Shown: positions 9,102 to 18,429, counted from the first letter of the stretch. The stretch is DNA of 64,000 bases from Amphritea japonica ATCC BAA-1530 (GCF_016592435.1 NZ_AP014545.1:1116001-1180000); one strand, 5' to 3'. The notes: generated by a model from the letters alone, not told the origin. Numbers and translations: made by a program.

Positions 9102-10307
9102 ATGAGCTTTGAAAAATTTAACACCGATGCCGATGTCACCGCTTTTGCACGTCAGCATAGTCCGTTGTTTTCTGATCAGGATCGACTTCAGGTTGAAGAG
9201 ATAGGCGATGGGAATATCAATTTTGTTTACCGCGTCTTTAGTGACAGTAACAGTCTTATTGTTAAACAAGCACTACCCTATATCCGCGTAATTGGAGAGG
9301 GGTGGCCTCTGTCGCAGGATCGAATTCGTATCGAGTGTGAAGCTCTTAAATTAGCAGCCAAAAATTGTCAGAGCGTTGTGCCTGAAGTGTATGGCTTTGC
9401 TGCTGAACAGTGTGCGATCGTGATGCAGGATATTGGTGCTTATGGCAGTTTGCGAAGCGCTTTGATTGAACGTCAGAAGTTGCCGCTGGTCGCTGAAGGT
9501 ATAGGTTGCTTCCTGGCGGATACGCTGTTTTATACCTCTGATCTCTACCTGGGATCGATTGAGAAAAAAGCCCTGGTTCAGCAGTTTATTAATCCTGATC
9601 TGTGCAAAATTTCTGAAGAGGTCTTCTTTTGGGACCCTTACTGTGATCATGAACGTAATAATGTTAATGGGCTGTTGCGGTCTGATGCAGAACAGCTTTG
9701 GCAGGATGTTGTACTGAAGCGTGAAGTGGCGCGTCTTAAAGCAAAATTCCTTAATCAGGCAGAAGCTTTGCTGCATGCCGATCTGCATTCAGGGTCGGTC
9801 TTTGCAAATCAGTCGGGGATTAAAGTTATTGATCCAGAGTTCGCGTTTGTCGGACCGATTGGCTTTGATATAGGTCTGATAATAGCGAACTATCTGTTGA
9901 ACCTATCGGGCCAGGCTAATCTGCCTGGGGAGCAAACAGAGCGTAGCGATTATCAACAGTGGTTGTTGGCGAGTATTGAAACCATCTGGGACACGTTTGA
10001 CCAGCGCTTTCGTGATCACATACAACAAGAGACCCAGGAACCTAGTTTGAAGCTGCCTGAATATATCGACTGGTATATGCAGGAATTATTGGCAGACAGT
10101 CTCGGATACGCCGGAACAGAGATGATTCGCCGTACTATCGGTGTGGCTCATGTTGATGACGTAGAGTCGATTAGCGATCCAAAGAAACGTGCTGATTCGG
10201 AAAGGCTGTCTTTGGTGTTGGGGCAGATACTGATTAAAGATAGGGCAGGCTTCAGGAATATCGATCAGTTAGTGGTACGCGTACGTGAGTTGATGTATTG
10301 CCGATAA
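9102..10307 (+). CDS. mtnK: S-methyl-5-thioribose kinase
   Basis: A 401-residue kinase of the methionine salvage pathway that phosphorylates 5-methylthioribose at C1, using ATP. Family features: EIGDGNINFVYRV near residue 30, SLIVKQALPYIRVIGEGW near 50, the catalytic loop LHADLHSGSVFA near 225 (most members read HGDLH) and IDPEFAFVGPIGFDIG near 245. The length is typical. In many bacteria mtnK lies beside mtnA, the next enzyme; here no mtnA is near, only another salvage enzyme 5 kb away (the aminotransferase at 15288). ATG with a weak GGAAT upstream. It is preceded by an unusually long non-coding stretch. Confidence 0.93.
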   Translation: MSFEKFNTDADVTAFARQHSPLFSDQDRLQVEEIGDGNINFVYRVFSDSNSLIVKQALPYIRVIGEGWPLSQDRIRIECEALKLAAKNCQSVVPEVYGFAAEQCAIVMQDIGAYGSLRSALIERQKLPLVAEGIGCFLADTLFYTSDLYLGSIEKKALVQQFINPDLCKISEEVFFWDPYCDHERNNVNGLLRSDAEQLWQDVVLKREVARLKAKFLNQAEALLHADLHSGSVFANQSGIKVIDPEFAFVGPIGFDIGLIIANYLLNLSGQANLPGEQTERSDYQQWLLASIETIWDTFDQRFRDHIQQETQEPSLKLPEYIDWYMQELLADSLGYAGTEMIRRTIGVAHVDDVESISDPKKRADSERLSLVLGQILIKDRAGFRNIDQLVVRVRELMYCR

Positions 10308-10331
10308 TCTCTTTGCGCGCCAGACAATAAA

Positions 10332-10376
10332 TAGCCTGCCCTTGTTTAGACTTCCGTCTTCAGGGATGCAGGCTTA
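10332..10376. terminator. Stem-loop between convergent genes
   Basis: AGCCTGCCCT and AGGGATGCAGGCT pair around a small inner GAC-TTCC-GTC hairpin. It lies between the 3' ends of mtnK and the Yip1-like gene and could serve both; T-runs are poor on both sides. Confidence 0.45.
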
Positions 10377-10395
10377 TTCTACTGGTAGGGGGGCA

Positions 10396-11001
10396 TCAGG
10401 GCAGATAGATTAGCGGTGTCAGGGTTCCCCAGAGAAACGCGGTGGCTGATCGTAGCCCTACCAGTATGATCAACCCCACCGTCAGTATTGAAATACAGAA
10501 CAGAAAGCCTCGCTCTTCAGGTATTTTCATGATGATAGGTACACCGGTAAATAGCAGGAAGGTACTGTAAGCCAAAGCAACAGCACCGATTGCAACACAG
10601 AACCACAACATTGGATACAAGCCTGCAAAACCGGCGAGTAGTAATGGAGTAGCAGTGTAGAGTGTCAAATTCATACAGCGTTCCAATGATGCATGGCCCC
10701 CGTAGGTTTTTTCCATCCAGTGCATAGAAAATCCCATTAGCCCCAGTGCAAAACAGGTTGCCAGATAGAAAGCGATGGTAGAGTTCAGAGCGCTTATCAG
10801 GTTAAGCTTTACGGCGTCACCACCGGGTGTAATGCTCCAGCCAATTTGAGTGGTTCCTATGAACAGTGATATAGCTGGAATTAGTGCCAGTATGGCCAGT
10901 GTGAAAAGCGCCTCTGAGGTGCCTTTCAGGTTTTCATCTCTTAAGTGCTGCATTGCCAGGCTGGGATGATAGAAGATTTCAGACATAGATTTAATTGTCA
11001 T
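10396..11001 (-). CDS. Yip1-family inner-membrane protein
   Basis: A 201-residue integral membrane protein of the Yip1/YohC type. There are about five hydrophobic segments (around residues 30-50, 70-95, 115-135, 135-160 and 170-190) and a soluble N-terminus containing SEIFYHPSLAMQHL, which is typical of the family's amphipathic leader. Function in bacteria is unknown. The frame begins with GTG at 11010; the ATG at 11001, with CTGGTG upstream, is preferred. Its 3' end faces mtnK across a stem-loop. Confidence 0.75.
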   Translation of the reverse strand: MTIKSMSEIFYHPSLAMQHLRDENLKGTSEALFTLAILALIPAISLFIGTTQIGWSITPGGDAVKLNLISALNSTIAFYLATCFALGLMGFSMHWMEKTYGGHASLERCMNLTLYTATPLLLAGFAGLYPMLWFCVAIGAVALAYSTFLLFTGVPIIMKIPEERGFLFCISILTVGLIILVGLRSATAFLWGTLTPLIYLP

Positions 11002-11169
11002 GATAATCACCAGATAAGTTTATGTGTGTTGCTAAGTTGTTACGCATATTACTTAAGCGTAGATCAAAAAATAAACAATCTGTACCGCAGTATTCTTTAA
11101 AAACTGTATCTGGCTAATCGCCCTCATTGTTTTATATCCTCGGTATAACGGCTATTGAGGAGTGTTTGT

Positions 11170-11862
11170 ATGAAAACTATTGGTCTGTTGGGTGGAATGA
11201 GCTGGGAATCTACAGTGAGTTACTATCGGGCACTTAATATCGGCATTAAGGAGCAGTTGGGAGGCTTTCATTCTGCGAAGATTGCTTTGTTTAGTGTCGA
11301 TTTCGCAGAGATTGAAACATTACAACATCAGGGTGACTGGCAGCAGACTGGATCGGTTCTTGCGAAAGCTGCAAAGGCTGTGGAAGCGGCGGGAGCTGAC
11401 TTTTTGTTAATCGGTACTAATACTATGCATAAGGTTGCACCTCAGGTGGAAGCTGCTGTGTCTATCCCGTTACTGCACATTGCGGATGCAACAGCTGAGC
11501 AGCTAAAAATGGATGGTATAGAGACAGTGGGTTTACTGGGTACTCGCTTTACGATGGAGCAAGATTTTTATAAAGGTCGCCTGACAGAGCATCATGGCAT
11601 AAGGGTTTTGGTGCCGGGTGATGCATCCCAGAACATTGTGCACCGAATCATCTATGAAGAGTTGTGCCTTGGTACGATCAGTGATCGCTCTCGACAGCAG
11701 TATCTACAGATTATTGATGAGTTGTCAGAGAGAGGTGTGCAGGCCGTTATTCTCGGGTGTACAGAGATCGCTCTATTGGTTCGGGCGTCTGATACCGAGG
11801 TGCCGTTATATGATACGACCGCCATCCATGCGACTGCAGCGGTCAAGTTAGCATTGGCCTGA
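11170..11862 (+). CDS. Aspartate/glutamate racemase family protein (YgeA type)
   Basis: A 230-residue Asp/Glu racemase. Seen: GLLGGMSWESTVSYYR at residues 6-21, LLIGTNTMHK near 80 and VILGCTEIALL near 190. Classical members use two cysteines; here the first is Thr (G-T-N-T) and the second is Cys (L-G-C-T). This Thr/Cys pair is the arrangement described for E. coli YgeA, an L-Asp/L-Glu-specific racemase with broad low activity, so an active enzyme is plausible. The start is ATG 11170: GAGGAG sits 8 bases upstream, and the apparent TTG start at 11155 merely includes that ribosome site. It converges on the diguanylate cyclase gene. Confidence 0.86.
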   Translation: MKTIGLLGGMSWESTVSYYRALNIGIKEQLGGFHSAKIALFSVDFAEIETLQHQGDWQQTGSVLAKAAKAVEAAGADFLLIGTNTMHKVAPQVEAAVSIPLLHIADATAEQLKMDGIETVGLLGTRFTMEQDFYKGRLTEHHGIRVLVPGDASQNIVHRIIYEELCLGTISDRSRQQYLQIIDELSERGVQAVILGCTEIALLVRASDTEVPLYDTTAIHATAAVKLALA

Positions 11863-11885
11863 AAGACTAAAAAGAGGCTGAAAGC

Positions 11886-12884
11886 TTATCGGTTTTTTTG
11901 TGGTACCAGTCTGCAGTGTTGGCGCATGATTTCGGTGATATTATCGTTTATATGTTCGTATGAACTTTGTTCTAAAATAGCCTGGCTATCGATAGTAACT
12001 GTACTGTTCCGTCCTTTCTCTTTTGCCGCGTACATAGCTATGTCAGCTCGCTTGATAGAGCCTTTGATATCACAGAAACGGCACAATTGGGTAACGCCGA
12101 AAGAGGCTGTAACACGGTGTAGATTGTCATGATGGCGGATGCTTGAGTCGGCCAGTTGTTTGCGAATTCTATCTACAACGGTGCCTGCCTGCTGCAGAGT
12201 CATGTCAGGAAAGATAAAAAGAAATTCCTCCCCGCCATAGCGGGATACGGTGTCATGACGTCGGATAGCATTGTTAAACAGCTTTGCCGTATGTGCCAGA
12301 AGAAGATCGCCGACATCGTGTCCCCATGCATCGTTTACATCTTTGAAATGGTCGATGTCTGCCATAACGATGCAGCAGTAATAATCGTCAGCCCTTTGCA
12401 TTCTGCTATATTCATTGGCGAGCACTGAATCAACAGAGCGGCGGTTCATCAAGCGGGTGGTTGGGTCAAACTGTTGTTTGTTTAGAACAGAGAATTCGAA
12501 CAGCATTATGACCATATCGAAGAACTCTTTTTGCGTTTGCATAAAGTGTTCGAAATCTTCAATATCGATCTCACCACCCTGATTTAGCTGGCTGATAATG
12601 TTACGTGCATCATCATGAAGTTGTTTGTGGTATTGCTCAATTTTTAGAAATGAGCCTTGCTGAAACAGTTCGTCTTTGAGGATTTTTGTCAGCCAGCGGC
12701 CAAAGTGACAATGGAGGTGGGCATCGGATGCAATAAACTGTTGTTCATCGATGGTTTGCCGGGTAACGAGCGCCGTCGTTATTCTCTGCATCCATTTACG
12801 ATGTGCTTCCAGTGAATGTTTGATATCGGCGGCCAGGGCCTCGAAATCGTCATGATGCAAGCTTTCCAATAGATTTTCGATCAC
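11886..12884 (-). CDS. Diguanylate cyclase with N-terminal CZB zinc-binding domain
   Basis: A 332-residue soluble protein that would make cyclic di-GMP from two GTP. The N-terminal 120 residues look like a CZB domain: HRKWMQR near 33, ASDAHLHCHFGRWL near 53 with the Cys and His ligands, and a late His-rich helix (QYHKQLHDDA). The GGDEF domain covers about 150-315, with RYGGEEF as active site and RRHD five residues upstream as an intact inhibitory I-site. The architecture is that of E. coli DgcZ, whose CZB domain represses activity when zinc is bound, so zinc control is likely here too. GTG start with AAGGA upstream. The PbpG-type gene follows it on the same strand. Confidence 0.9.
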   Translation of the reverse strand: MIENLLESLHHDDFEALAADIKHSLEAHRKWMQRITTALVTRQTIDEQQFIASDAHLHCHFGRWLTKILKDELFQQGSFLKIEQYHKQLHDDARNIISQLNQGGEIDIEDFEHFMQTQKEFFDMVIMLFEFSVLNKQQFDPTTRLMNRRSVDSVLANEYSRMQRADDYYCCIVMADIDHFKDVNDAWGHDVGDLLLAHTAKLFNNAIRRHDTVSRYGGEEFLFIFPDMTLQQAGTVVDRIRKQLADSSIRHHDNLHRVTASFGVTQLCRFCDIKGSIKRADIAMYAAKEKGRNSTVTIDSQAILEQSSYEHINDNITEIMRQHCRLVPQKNR

Positions 12885-12967
12885 GTATCTGTCCTTGATC
12901 CGCTTTTGTTAGTATAAGATTGCCCAATACTAACAGGGCCTGATCATTAGATATTGAGCTGTAACAC

Positions 12968-13951
12968 TTAATTGAGCGCGAGCTGTTCTGGCATTAGTTG
13001 CCGCAGTACTTGTCGTTGATAATGCCGTGCTGAGCTACTGATTTTTCCACTTTTACCTGTTGTAATCCAACGCTTAATACGACCCGCATCGCCTATCGGA
13101 GTGCGTTTTCCATATGAATTTAGCATGACCATCACGGTATCCCTGCCGTTAATTTTCGTCATCATGACCAAACAGCGTCCAGCTTCGTTCAGATAGCCTG
13201 TTTTTGTTACATCGATTGACCAGCTTTTCCGGTGCACCAGCACATTAGTGTTGCCGTAACGCAGTGAATAGCCAGGGTTAGTGAACCTGGCGGTGTAACT
13301 TTTAGTGGTACTGTATTTGGTGATTTCCGGATAAGAGGCTGCGGCCCGCACCATGATGGCAAGATCCGATGCGCTTGAAATATTTCGCTCTGAAAGACCC
13401 GATGAATCAACAAACGTTGTCTGAGTCATACCCAGTTGTAGAGCTTTTAGGTTCATCGCTTTTACGAAAGCCATATTTCCACCCGGGTATGTATGCCCAA
13501 GGGCAGAGGCCGCCATATTTTCGGAAGACATTAAGGCTATTCGGATAACATCCTTACGCGGCAACAGTGAGCCGATTCTGATACGGGTATAATAGTTGTT
13601 ATTTGCTTCTTTTTGGGCCTGGGTAAAACGTATCTTTTCGTTCAGTGGTAGTTTTGAATCCAGCGTAACCATCGCGGTCATTAATTTGGTCACAGATGCA
13701 ATGGGGAGAATCAACTCAGCATTTTTTGAATAAAGCGGAGCGCCGGTTCTGGCGTCAATGACGGCAGCACTGACCGAGGCTAATTCAATATTTTCTTGAT
13801 TTAGGCTGAGTAGTTTCTGGGTCGCACTGGAAATCGCCGTGGTCTGAACAGATAACTTTTCCTGTGCAATGGCCGGCAGAGAAAGAACAGACGTAATAAA
13901 GATGCCGATGAGTAGACGGCTGATGGTTTTCAGGCGCTTATGTAAGGGCAT
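12968..13951 (-). CDS. pbpG: D-alanyl-D-alanine endopeptidase, PbpG (PBP7/8) type
   Basis: A 327-residue periplasmic low-molecular-weight penicillin-binding protein of the S11 family that cuts D-Ala cross-links in peptidoglycan. Seen: signal peptide (KRLK then a hydrophobic stretch ending AIAQ, residues 5-30), the S-x-x-K motif SVTK at 86-89, SSENMA near 140 (S-x-N) and KTGYLNEAG near 245 (KTG box). The length is close to E. coli PBP7. The frame extends to a TTG at 14005, but ATG 13951 gives a normal signal peptide; neither has a good ribosome site, so the start is uncertain by 18 codons. It points away from the Gate-domain gene. Confidence 0.88.
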   Translation of the reverse strand: MPLHKRLKTISRLLIGIFITSVLSLPAIAQEKLSVQTTAISSATQKLLSLNQENIELASVSAAVIDARTGAPLYSKNAELILPIASVTKLMTAMVTLDSKLPLNEKIRFTQAQKEANNNYYTRIRIGSLLPRKDVIRIALMSSENMAASALGHTYPGGNMAFVKAMNLKALQLGMTQTTFVDSSGLSERNISSASDLAIMVRAAASYPEITKYSTTKSYTARFTNPGYSLRYGNTNVLVHRKSWSIDVTKTGYLNEAGRCLVMMTKINGRDTVMVMLNSYGKRTPIGDAGRIKRWITTGKSGKISSSARHYQRQVLRQLMPEQLALN

Positions 13952-14262
13952 ATTTAACTGAGTGAACTGTCGTCTAATTTTTAGTTGAGCTGCAAAATTT
14001 CTCAAAACAGTGCCGTTTGCTGATAGTCATTTTTATGCGTTAGAACTCTTGTGAATCCTAGCCTGACAGGCTGAGTTCACAGGGCTCCAATATTAACATA
14101 ATCGGCCGTTTGAATCGTTGGTTTAAATATTCATTTTATGTTTTTATGATATCAGACACTTGGTCAGGCCAGTTTGTTAAAAAATGCTATGTAGAGTAAC
14201 GGGTTAGAATAAACTCTTGTGTTCTGAATTATTCTGAATAAAAAGAAACCAGTGGTTAAAAA

Positions 14263-15201
14263 ATGGAACAGATAATTACCCTTATACTCGACTCTGGTCG
14301 AACGGCTGTCGATGTAGTGTTATATGTTTTACTGCCCGTGATGGTGGTGATGTTGGCGCTGATGAAACTATTAGAGAGCAGAGGAGTATTAGGCTGGGTT
14401 TCTAATAAGCTTTCCCCGGTGGTAAGGATATTTGGCGTACCTGGCTTGGGTATCTTTGCGATGCTACAGATTATGTTTGTCAGTTTTAATGCACCGGTAG
14501 CCACGCTGGCAATAATGGACCGGGACGGGACCTCCCGTCGCGCTATTGCCGCGACTCTGGCTGTTGTTTTAACCATGTCGCAGGCCAATGTTGTATTTCC
14601 GATGGCGGTGGTCGGCCTCGATGTTCCCTTTATTATGATTACCTCTTTAATTGGAGGGCTTATTGCTGCGGCTGCGACATACTATCTGTTTGCCCGTGAT
14701 CCCGCGCTGGATGATGACTACAGTCATGCAGAGCATCTGGCACCAGAACGGCATGAAAAGAAAAATATTATTCAGACGTTATCAGATGGTGGTCAGGAAG
14801 GGGTAAAAATTGTAATCGCCTCTATTCCCTTACTCATTTTAGCGCTTTGCTTTGTTAATTTGTTAAAAGTCACCGGCTCAATTGAGCTGTTAACGTCAAT
14901 ATTAGCGCCAGTCTTGGCGCTGGTTGATCTCCCGGAGTCAACAGTGTTGCCGATAGTAACCAAATTCATAGCGGGTGGTACTGCGATGATGGGTGTGACT
15001 ATCGATTTGCTGAATCAGGGAGTGATGACAGCGACCGACCTGAATAGGGTTGCGGGCCTTATCATCAATCCTTTTGATGTGGCTGGCGTGGCGATCTTAT
15101 TGGCTGCCGGTAAACGTGTTTCCTCTATCGCTAAGGCTGCGATACTGGGTGCTATAGTGGGGACGCTGGTAAGGGCTGTACTGCATCTGGTTATGTTCTG
15201 A
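14263..15201 (+). CDS. Nucleoside recognition (Gate) domain membrane protein
   Basis: A 312-residue inner-membrane protein with two Gate-type halves: residues 15-150 (LPVMVVMLALMKLLESRGVLGW, NAPVATLAIMDRDG) and 175-310 (a second hydrophobic half with IVTKFIAGGTAMMGV). About eight hydrophobic segments are separated by a charged loop near 150-165 (HAEHLAPERHEKK). The Gate fold is found in nucleoside transporters and in SpmA/SpmB-like proteins, so transport of a small solute is likely, but the substrate is unknown. ATG start. The 257-bp gap upstream must hold divergent promoters for this gene and pbpG. Confidence 0.78.
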   Translation: MEQIITLILDSGRTAVDVVLYVLLPVMVVMLALMKLLESRGVLGWVSNKLSPVVRIFGVPGLGIFAMLQIMFVSFNAPVATLAIMDRDGTSRRAIAATLAVVLTMSQANVVFPMAVVGLDVPFIMITSLIGGLIAAAATYYLFARDPALDDDYSHAEHLAPERHEKKNIIQTLSDGGQEGVKIVIASIPLLILALCFVNLLKVTGSIELLTSILAPVLALVDLPESTVLPIVTKFIAGGTAMMGVTIDLLNQGVMTATDLNRVAGLIINPFDVAGVAILLAAGKRVSSIAKAAILGAIVGTLVRAVLHLVMF

Positions 15202-15287
15202 TTCGCTTGACCCCCGGGCACAGCAGTCCTAGAGTTGATCTTTAATGCTGTCGGATTCCGATCAGCTGATAGAGGATTAACAGATTA

Positions 15288-16436
15288 ATGCGATACCCAG
15301 CGAGTAAATTGCCAAAAGTTACCACTACTATCTTTACTGAAATGTCGCAGTTGGCGACAGAGCATGGTGCGATTAACCTTTCTCAGGGTTTCCCCGATTT
15401 TGAAGCCCCTCTGGCTCTGCTGGACCGGGTGACCTATTACCTGGAAAACGGCTTTAATCAATATGCACCGATGACGGGCGTTGCTGGGCTGCGAAATGCG
15501 ATCGCTATGAAAGTGGCAAAACTTTATGGCGCCGAGGTAGATCCTGAGTCGGAGATCACGGTGACTTCGGGAGCGACTGAAGCACTGTTTGCAGCGATTG
15601 GTGCAGTGGTTTGTGCTGGCGACGAGGTGATCGTGTTCGATCCTGCTTATGACAGTTATGAACCGGCAATTGAGTTGAACGGCGGTAAAGCGGTACATCT
15701 CACTCTCAGGCAGCCAGATTTTTCTATCGACTGGCTACAAGTAGCGCAAGCGATTAGTCCTAAAACACGGATGATTATCTTAAACAGTCCACATAACCCG
15801 ACAGGTGCTGTACTCAGTGAGGGTGACCTAGATCAGTTAGAAATGCTGGTAAAGGGAACTAATATCCTTTTGCTGAGTGATGAGGTTTACGAACATATCT
15901 GTTTTAAGGGACCGCATCAAAGTGTATTGAGGCGGCCCGCGCTGGCTAAACGTGCCTTTGTCGTTTCGTCATTTGGTAAAACTTACCATACGACAGGCTG
16001 GAAAGTGGGTTACTGTATTGCGCCAAACGTTCTTTCTGTAGAGTTTCGCAAGCTACACCAGTATTTAACCTTTTGTACAGTGCATCCTATTCAATTGGCG
16101 TTGACTGATTTTATCAATGACTACCCGGAACATTACCTGGAACTCCCAACATTTTATCGACAGAAGCGGGATCTCTTCTGTGAGCTGATGAAAACCAGTC
16201 GCTTTAGTTGTATTCCATCCGAGGGGACCTATTTTCAGTTGATGGATTATTCGGAAATTGCGCCAGAGATGGATGATCTGACTTTTGCTCGCTGGCTGAC
16301 GACTGAGATAGGAGTAGCTGCAATACCGGTATCTGTTTTCTATGAGTCTGCACCGGAGCAGCGATTGGTACGTTTCTGTTTTGCAAAAGATGATGAAACG
16401 CTGAAACAGGCTGCGGAGAAGTTATGCAAGATCTGA
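15288..16436 (+). CDS. ybdL: Methionine aminotransferase, YbdL/class I PLP family
   Basis: A 382-residue fold-type I PLP aminotransferase. Seen: INLSQGFPDF at 29-38, GATEALFA near 95, the NSPHNPTG segment at 166-173, LSDEVYEH near 197 and the Schiff-base lysine SSFGKTYH with K231. This pattern fits YbdL/methionine aminotransferase, which transaminates 4-methylthio-2-oxobutyrate to methionine and prefers amide donors such as glutamine. The omega-amidase gene overlaps its end by 13 bases, which supports glutamine (or asparagine) as donor because the amidase removes the resulting keto-amide. ATG start; the upstream GAGG lies a little far away. Confidence 0.88.
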   Translation: MRYPASKLPKVTTTIFTEMSQLATEHGAINLSQGFPDFEAPLALLDRVTYYLENGFNQYAPMTGVAGLRNAIAMKVAKLYGAEVDPESEITVTSGATEALFAAIGAVVCAGDEVIVFDPAYDSYEPAIELNGGKAVHLTLRQPDFSIDWLQVAQAISPKTRMIILNSPHNPTGAVLSEGDLDQLEMLVKGTNILLLSDEVYEHICFKGPHQSVLRRPALAKRAFVVSSFGKTYHTTGWKVGYCIAPNVLSVEFRKLHQYLTFCTVHPIQLALTDFINDYPEHYLELPTFYRQKRDLFCELMKTSRFSCIPSEGTYFQLMDYSEIAPEMDDLTFARWLTTEIGVAAIPVSVFYESAPEQRLVRFCFAKDDETLKQAAEKLCKI

Positions 16437-17206
16437 GGGTTACTCTGATTCAGCCGGATATGAAGTGGCAGAATCCGGCAGAAAATAGAGCCATGTACGC
16501 GCAATTGATGGATCAGAATGCGGGTAATACTGATTTGGTATTACTACCGGAAATGTTTTCGACCGGCTTCACGATGGATAGCCGGACGGCTGCAGAACCG
16601 ATGGGTGGAGAGAGCTGTCTATGGCTACAAGAACAAGCTAAACAGCGGGGTGTCGCCATCAGTGGTAGTTTAGCGATTACGGAAGGTGGACGTTATTTCA
16701 ACCGGATGGTTTTTACTTATCCTGATGGCAGTCAGGTCTGTTATGACAAACGCCATCTTTTTCGTATGGCAGGGGAACATGAACGTTACCAGCCAGGTGA
16801 CAAACGAGTAGTCGTTGAATATCGGGGTTGGAAAATCTTGTTACAGGTCTGTTATGACCTGCGTTTTCCGGTATTTTCAAGAAACAGTAATGACTATGAT
16901 CTGGCTCTGTATGTTGCTAACTGGCCCGCACCGCGTCGGCAGCCCTGGCGTAAGTTGTTGCAAGCCCGGGCGATTGAAAATCTATGTTATGTTGCTGGGG
17001 TAAACCGGGTTGGTACTGATGCTAACGGTCATAAGTACAGCGGAGATAGTATGCTGGTGGACTTCAAAGGAGACCTTCTGATAGACCACAATCCGGATAT
17101 TCCTTTCTGTGATACTGCAACACTTTCTTTAGTTGAACTGAGCCAGTTTAAAGAATCGTTTCCTGCATGGATGGATGCTGATGATTTCACTATTGATAAT
17201 AGCTAA
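16424..17206 (+). CDS. yafV: Omega-amidase (nitrilase superfamily, YafV type)
   Basis: A 260-residue carbon-nitrogen hydrolase. The catalytic triad is visible: Glu in LVLLPEMFSTGF (near 43), Lys in YDKRHLF (near 105) and Cys in LLQVCYDLRFPVF (near 142), with NWPAPRRQPW typical of the ketoglutaramate/omega-amidase branch. It would hydrolyse 2-oxoglutaramate or 2-oxosuccinamate formed by amide-dependent transamination. It starts inside the aminotransferase gene (13-base overlap), so the two proteins are made together and form a metabolic pair of the methionine salvage route. A terminator follows its stop. Confidence 0.9.
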   Translation: MQDLRVTLIQPDMKWQNPAENRAMYAQLMDQNAGNTDLVLLPEMFSTGFTMDSRTAAEPMGGESCLWLQEQAKQRGVAISGSLAITEGGRYFNRMVFTYPDGSQVCYDKRHLFRMAGEHERYQPGDKRVVVEYRGWKILLQVCYDLRFPVFSRNSNDYDLALYVANWPAPRRQPWRKLLQARAIENLCYVAGVNRVGTDANGHKYSGDSMLVDFKGDLLIDHNPDIPFCDTATLSLVELSQFKESFPAWMDADDFTIDNS

Positions 17207-17231
17207 GCGTTAGCGATATAGATTATCAATA

Positions 17232-17258
17232 AAATCCCGCCGCGTGCGGATTTTTTTT
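17232..17258 (+). terminator. Intrinsic terminator
   Basis: AAATCCCGC, loop CGCGT, GCGGATTT with one bulged C, followed by a long T-run; 25 bases after the omega-amidase gene. Confidence 0.8.
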
Positions 17259-17324
17259 ATTGTCTTATTATTGTTGAACTATACTTTTCATATTCAAAAC
17301 GGTCTGCGGACCGGGAGGTGTGAA

Positions 17325-17846
17325 ATGAGACGATTAACTTTTCTTACGCCAGATCTGTCTCATGCTGAAGCAGTGGTGGCTGAGCTACGGGAACTGAATA
17401 TTAATGACGAAGTGATGCATCTGGTTGCTAATGATCATGAAGGGTTACAAAAGGCCCATCTTCACGAAGCAACAGATATGGAAACTTCTGAAGTTGAAAA
17501 TGATTTTAACTGGGGAATTGTTGCAGGCGGTGTGATGGGGCTGGTACTGGGCTTAACCGTTTATGGTTCAATATTTTTTAATGTTGAGTTTGGCATCATT
17601 AGTTTATTAGTAATAATTATGATGGGTGCCGCTTTTGGCGGTTTGATTGGTAAGGCGATAGGAGAGAGTACGCTTAACTCCGGCCTGGAAAAATACCAGC
17701 ATGCGATAGAAGCCGGACAAGTTTTAGTGATAGTGGATGTGGCTGTAGAACAACTGCCTGAGGTTTATAAACAGGTACGCCAACACTGTCCTAAAGCCTT
17801 GATTGAGAGTAGCCATGTTTTTCACGATCATCCACTTGCGGCGTGA
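17325..17846 (+). CDS. Glycine-zipper membrane protein, stress-protein-like
   Basis: A 173-residue protein with a soluble N-terminal ferredoxin-like region (MRRLTFLTPDLSHAEAVVAEL), two adjacent hydrophobic segments near 65-90 and 92-115 rich in Gly (GIVAGGVMGLVLGL, GAAFGGLIGKAIGE), and a C-terminal segment VLVIVDVAVEQLPEVYKQV. The layout resembles DUF1269/general-stress proteins, but I cannot name it. The true start is ATG 17325, preceded by GGGAGGTG; the longer frame from 17244 runs through the previous terminator. A strong terminator follows. Confidence 0.75.
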   Translation: MRRLTFLTPDLSHAEAVVAELRELNINDEVMHLVANDHEGLQKAHLHEATDMETSEVENDFNWGIVAGGVMGLVLGLTVYGSIFFNVEFGIISLLVIIMMGAAFGGLIGKAIGESTLNSGLEKYQHAIEAGQVLVIVDVAVEQLPEVYKQVRQHCPKALIESSHVFHDHPLAA

Positions 17847-17902
17847 AGGAGTTTGTTAATAAACGCTATGGATAGGCAGGTTTCCCCTGGTGGAAGTACA
17901 AG

Positions 17903-17929
17903 AGCGGCCTGTGATGGCCGCTTTTTTTT
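17903..17929 (+). terminator. Intrinsic terminator
   Basis: AGCGGCC, loop TGTGAT, GGCCGCT followed by eight T. Confidence 0.9.
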
Positions 17930-18021
17930 CGTGAAAAATCATATCTGTTCCTTAACTTTTTTCGGCTTTAGGCCTATGGTTATATCTGTTCTTACTCGTT
18001 TGATTTGAAAGGAATACTCCT

Positions 18022-18426
18022 ATGTCAAAAGGCCATGCTAAGCATCAGGAACGACACCATGGTTTGTCGCAATTTGGTAAGGATTTGATTCGTCGTTGTG
18101 GATCAAAATGCGAACTTTGTGAGGCCCATGGAGTTAAGCTAACCGTTTACGAAGTTCCGCCTATCGAAAGTGATCCTAATTACGATCAATGCCTTATGCT
18201 GTGTGAAACCTGCACGGGTCAGCTGGATAAACCGCGGACAATTGAGCCTAGTTACTGGCACTTTTTGGCTTCGACCATGTGGAGTGATCTGGCACCCGTT
18301 AAAATAATATCTATAGCATTGCTGCAGCACTTGTCGGTAAAAGAAGATTGGGCCGCTGGTTTACTGGAGCAAGTGTATATAGATCAGGAAGAACAGGTCT
18401 GGCTCGATCAGATTGATCTTTTCTAA
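18022..18426 (+). CDS. PhnA-like zinc-ribbon protein
   Basis: A 134-residue protein with an N-terminal zinc-ribbon-like module: RRCGSKCELCEAHG (residues 24-38) and CLMLCETC (about 56-63), the C-x2-C pairs expected for one zinc. The region between, KLTVYEVPP, and the C-terminal half WHFLASTMWSDLAPVK fit PhnA-like proteins of gammaproteobacteria. Despite the name, a role in phosphonate use is not established. The ATG has GAAAGGA upstream. Transcribed alone, between terminators or stem-loops. Confidence 0.75.
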   Translation: MSKGHAKHQERHHGLSQFGKDLIRRCGSKCELCEAHGVKLTVYEVPPIESDPNYDQCLMLCETCTGQLDKPRTIEPSYWHFLASTMWSDLAPVKIISIALLQHLSVKEDWAAGLLEQVYIDQEEQVWLDQIDLF

Positions 18427-18429
18427 CAA

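Noticed and set aside
16424-17206. Reading the omega-amidase gene as a second nitrilase
   Set aside because: The Cys context CYDLRFPVF and the NWPAPRR segment are of the omega-amidase type; the true nitrilase is at 56027.
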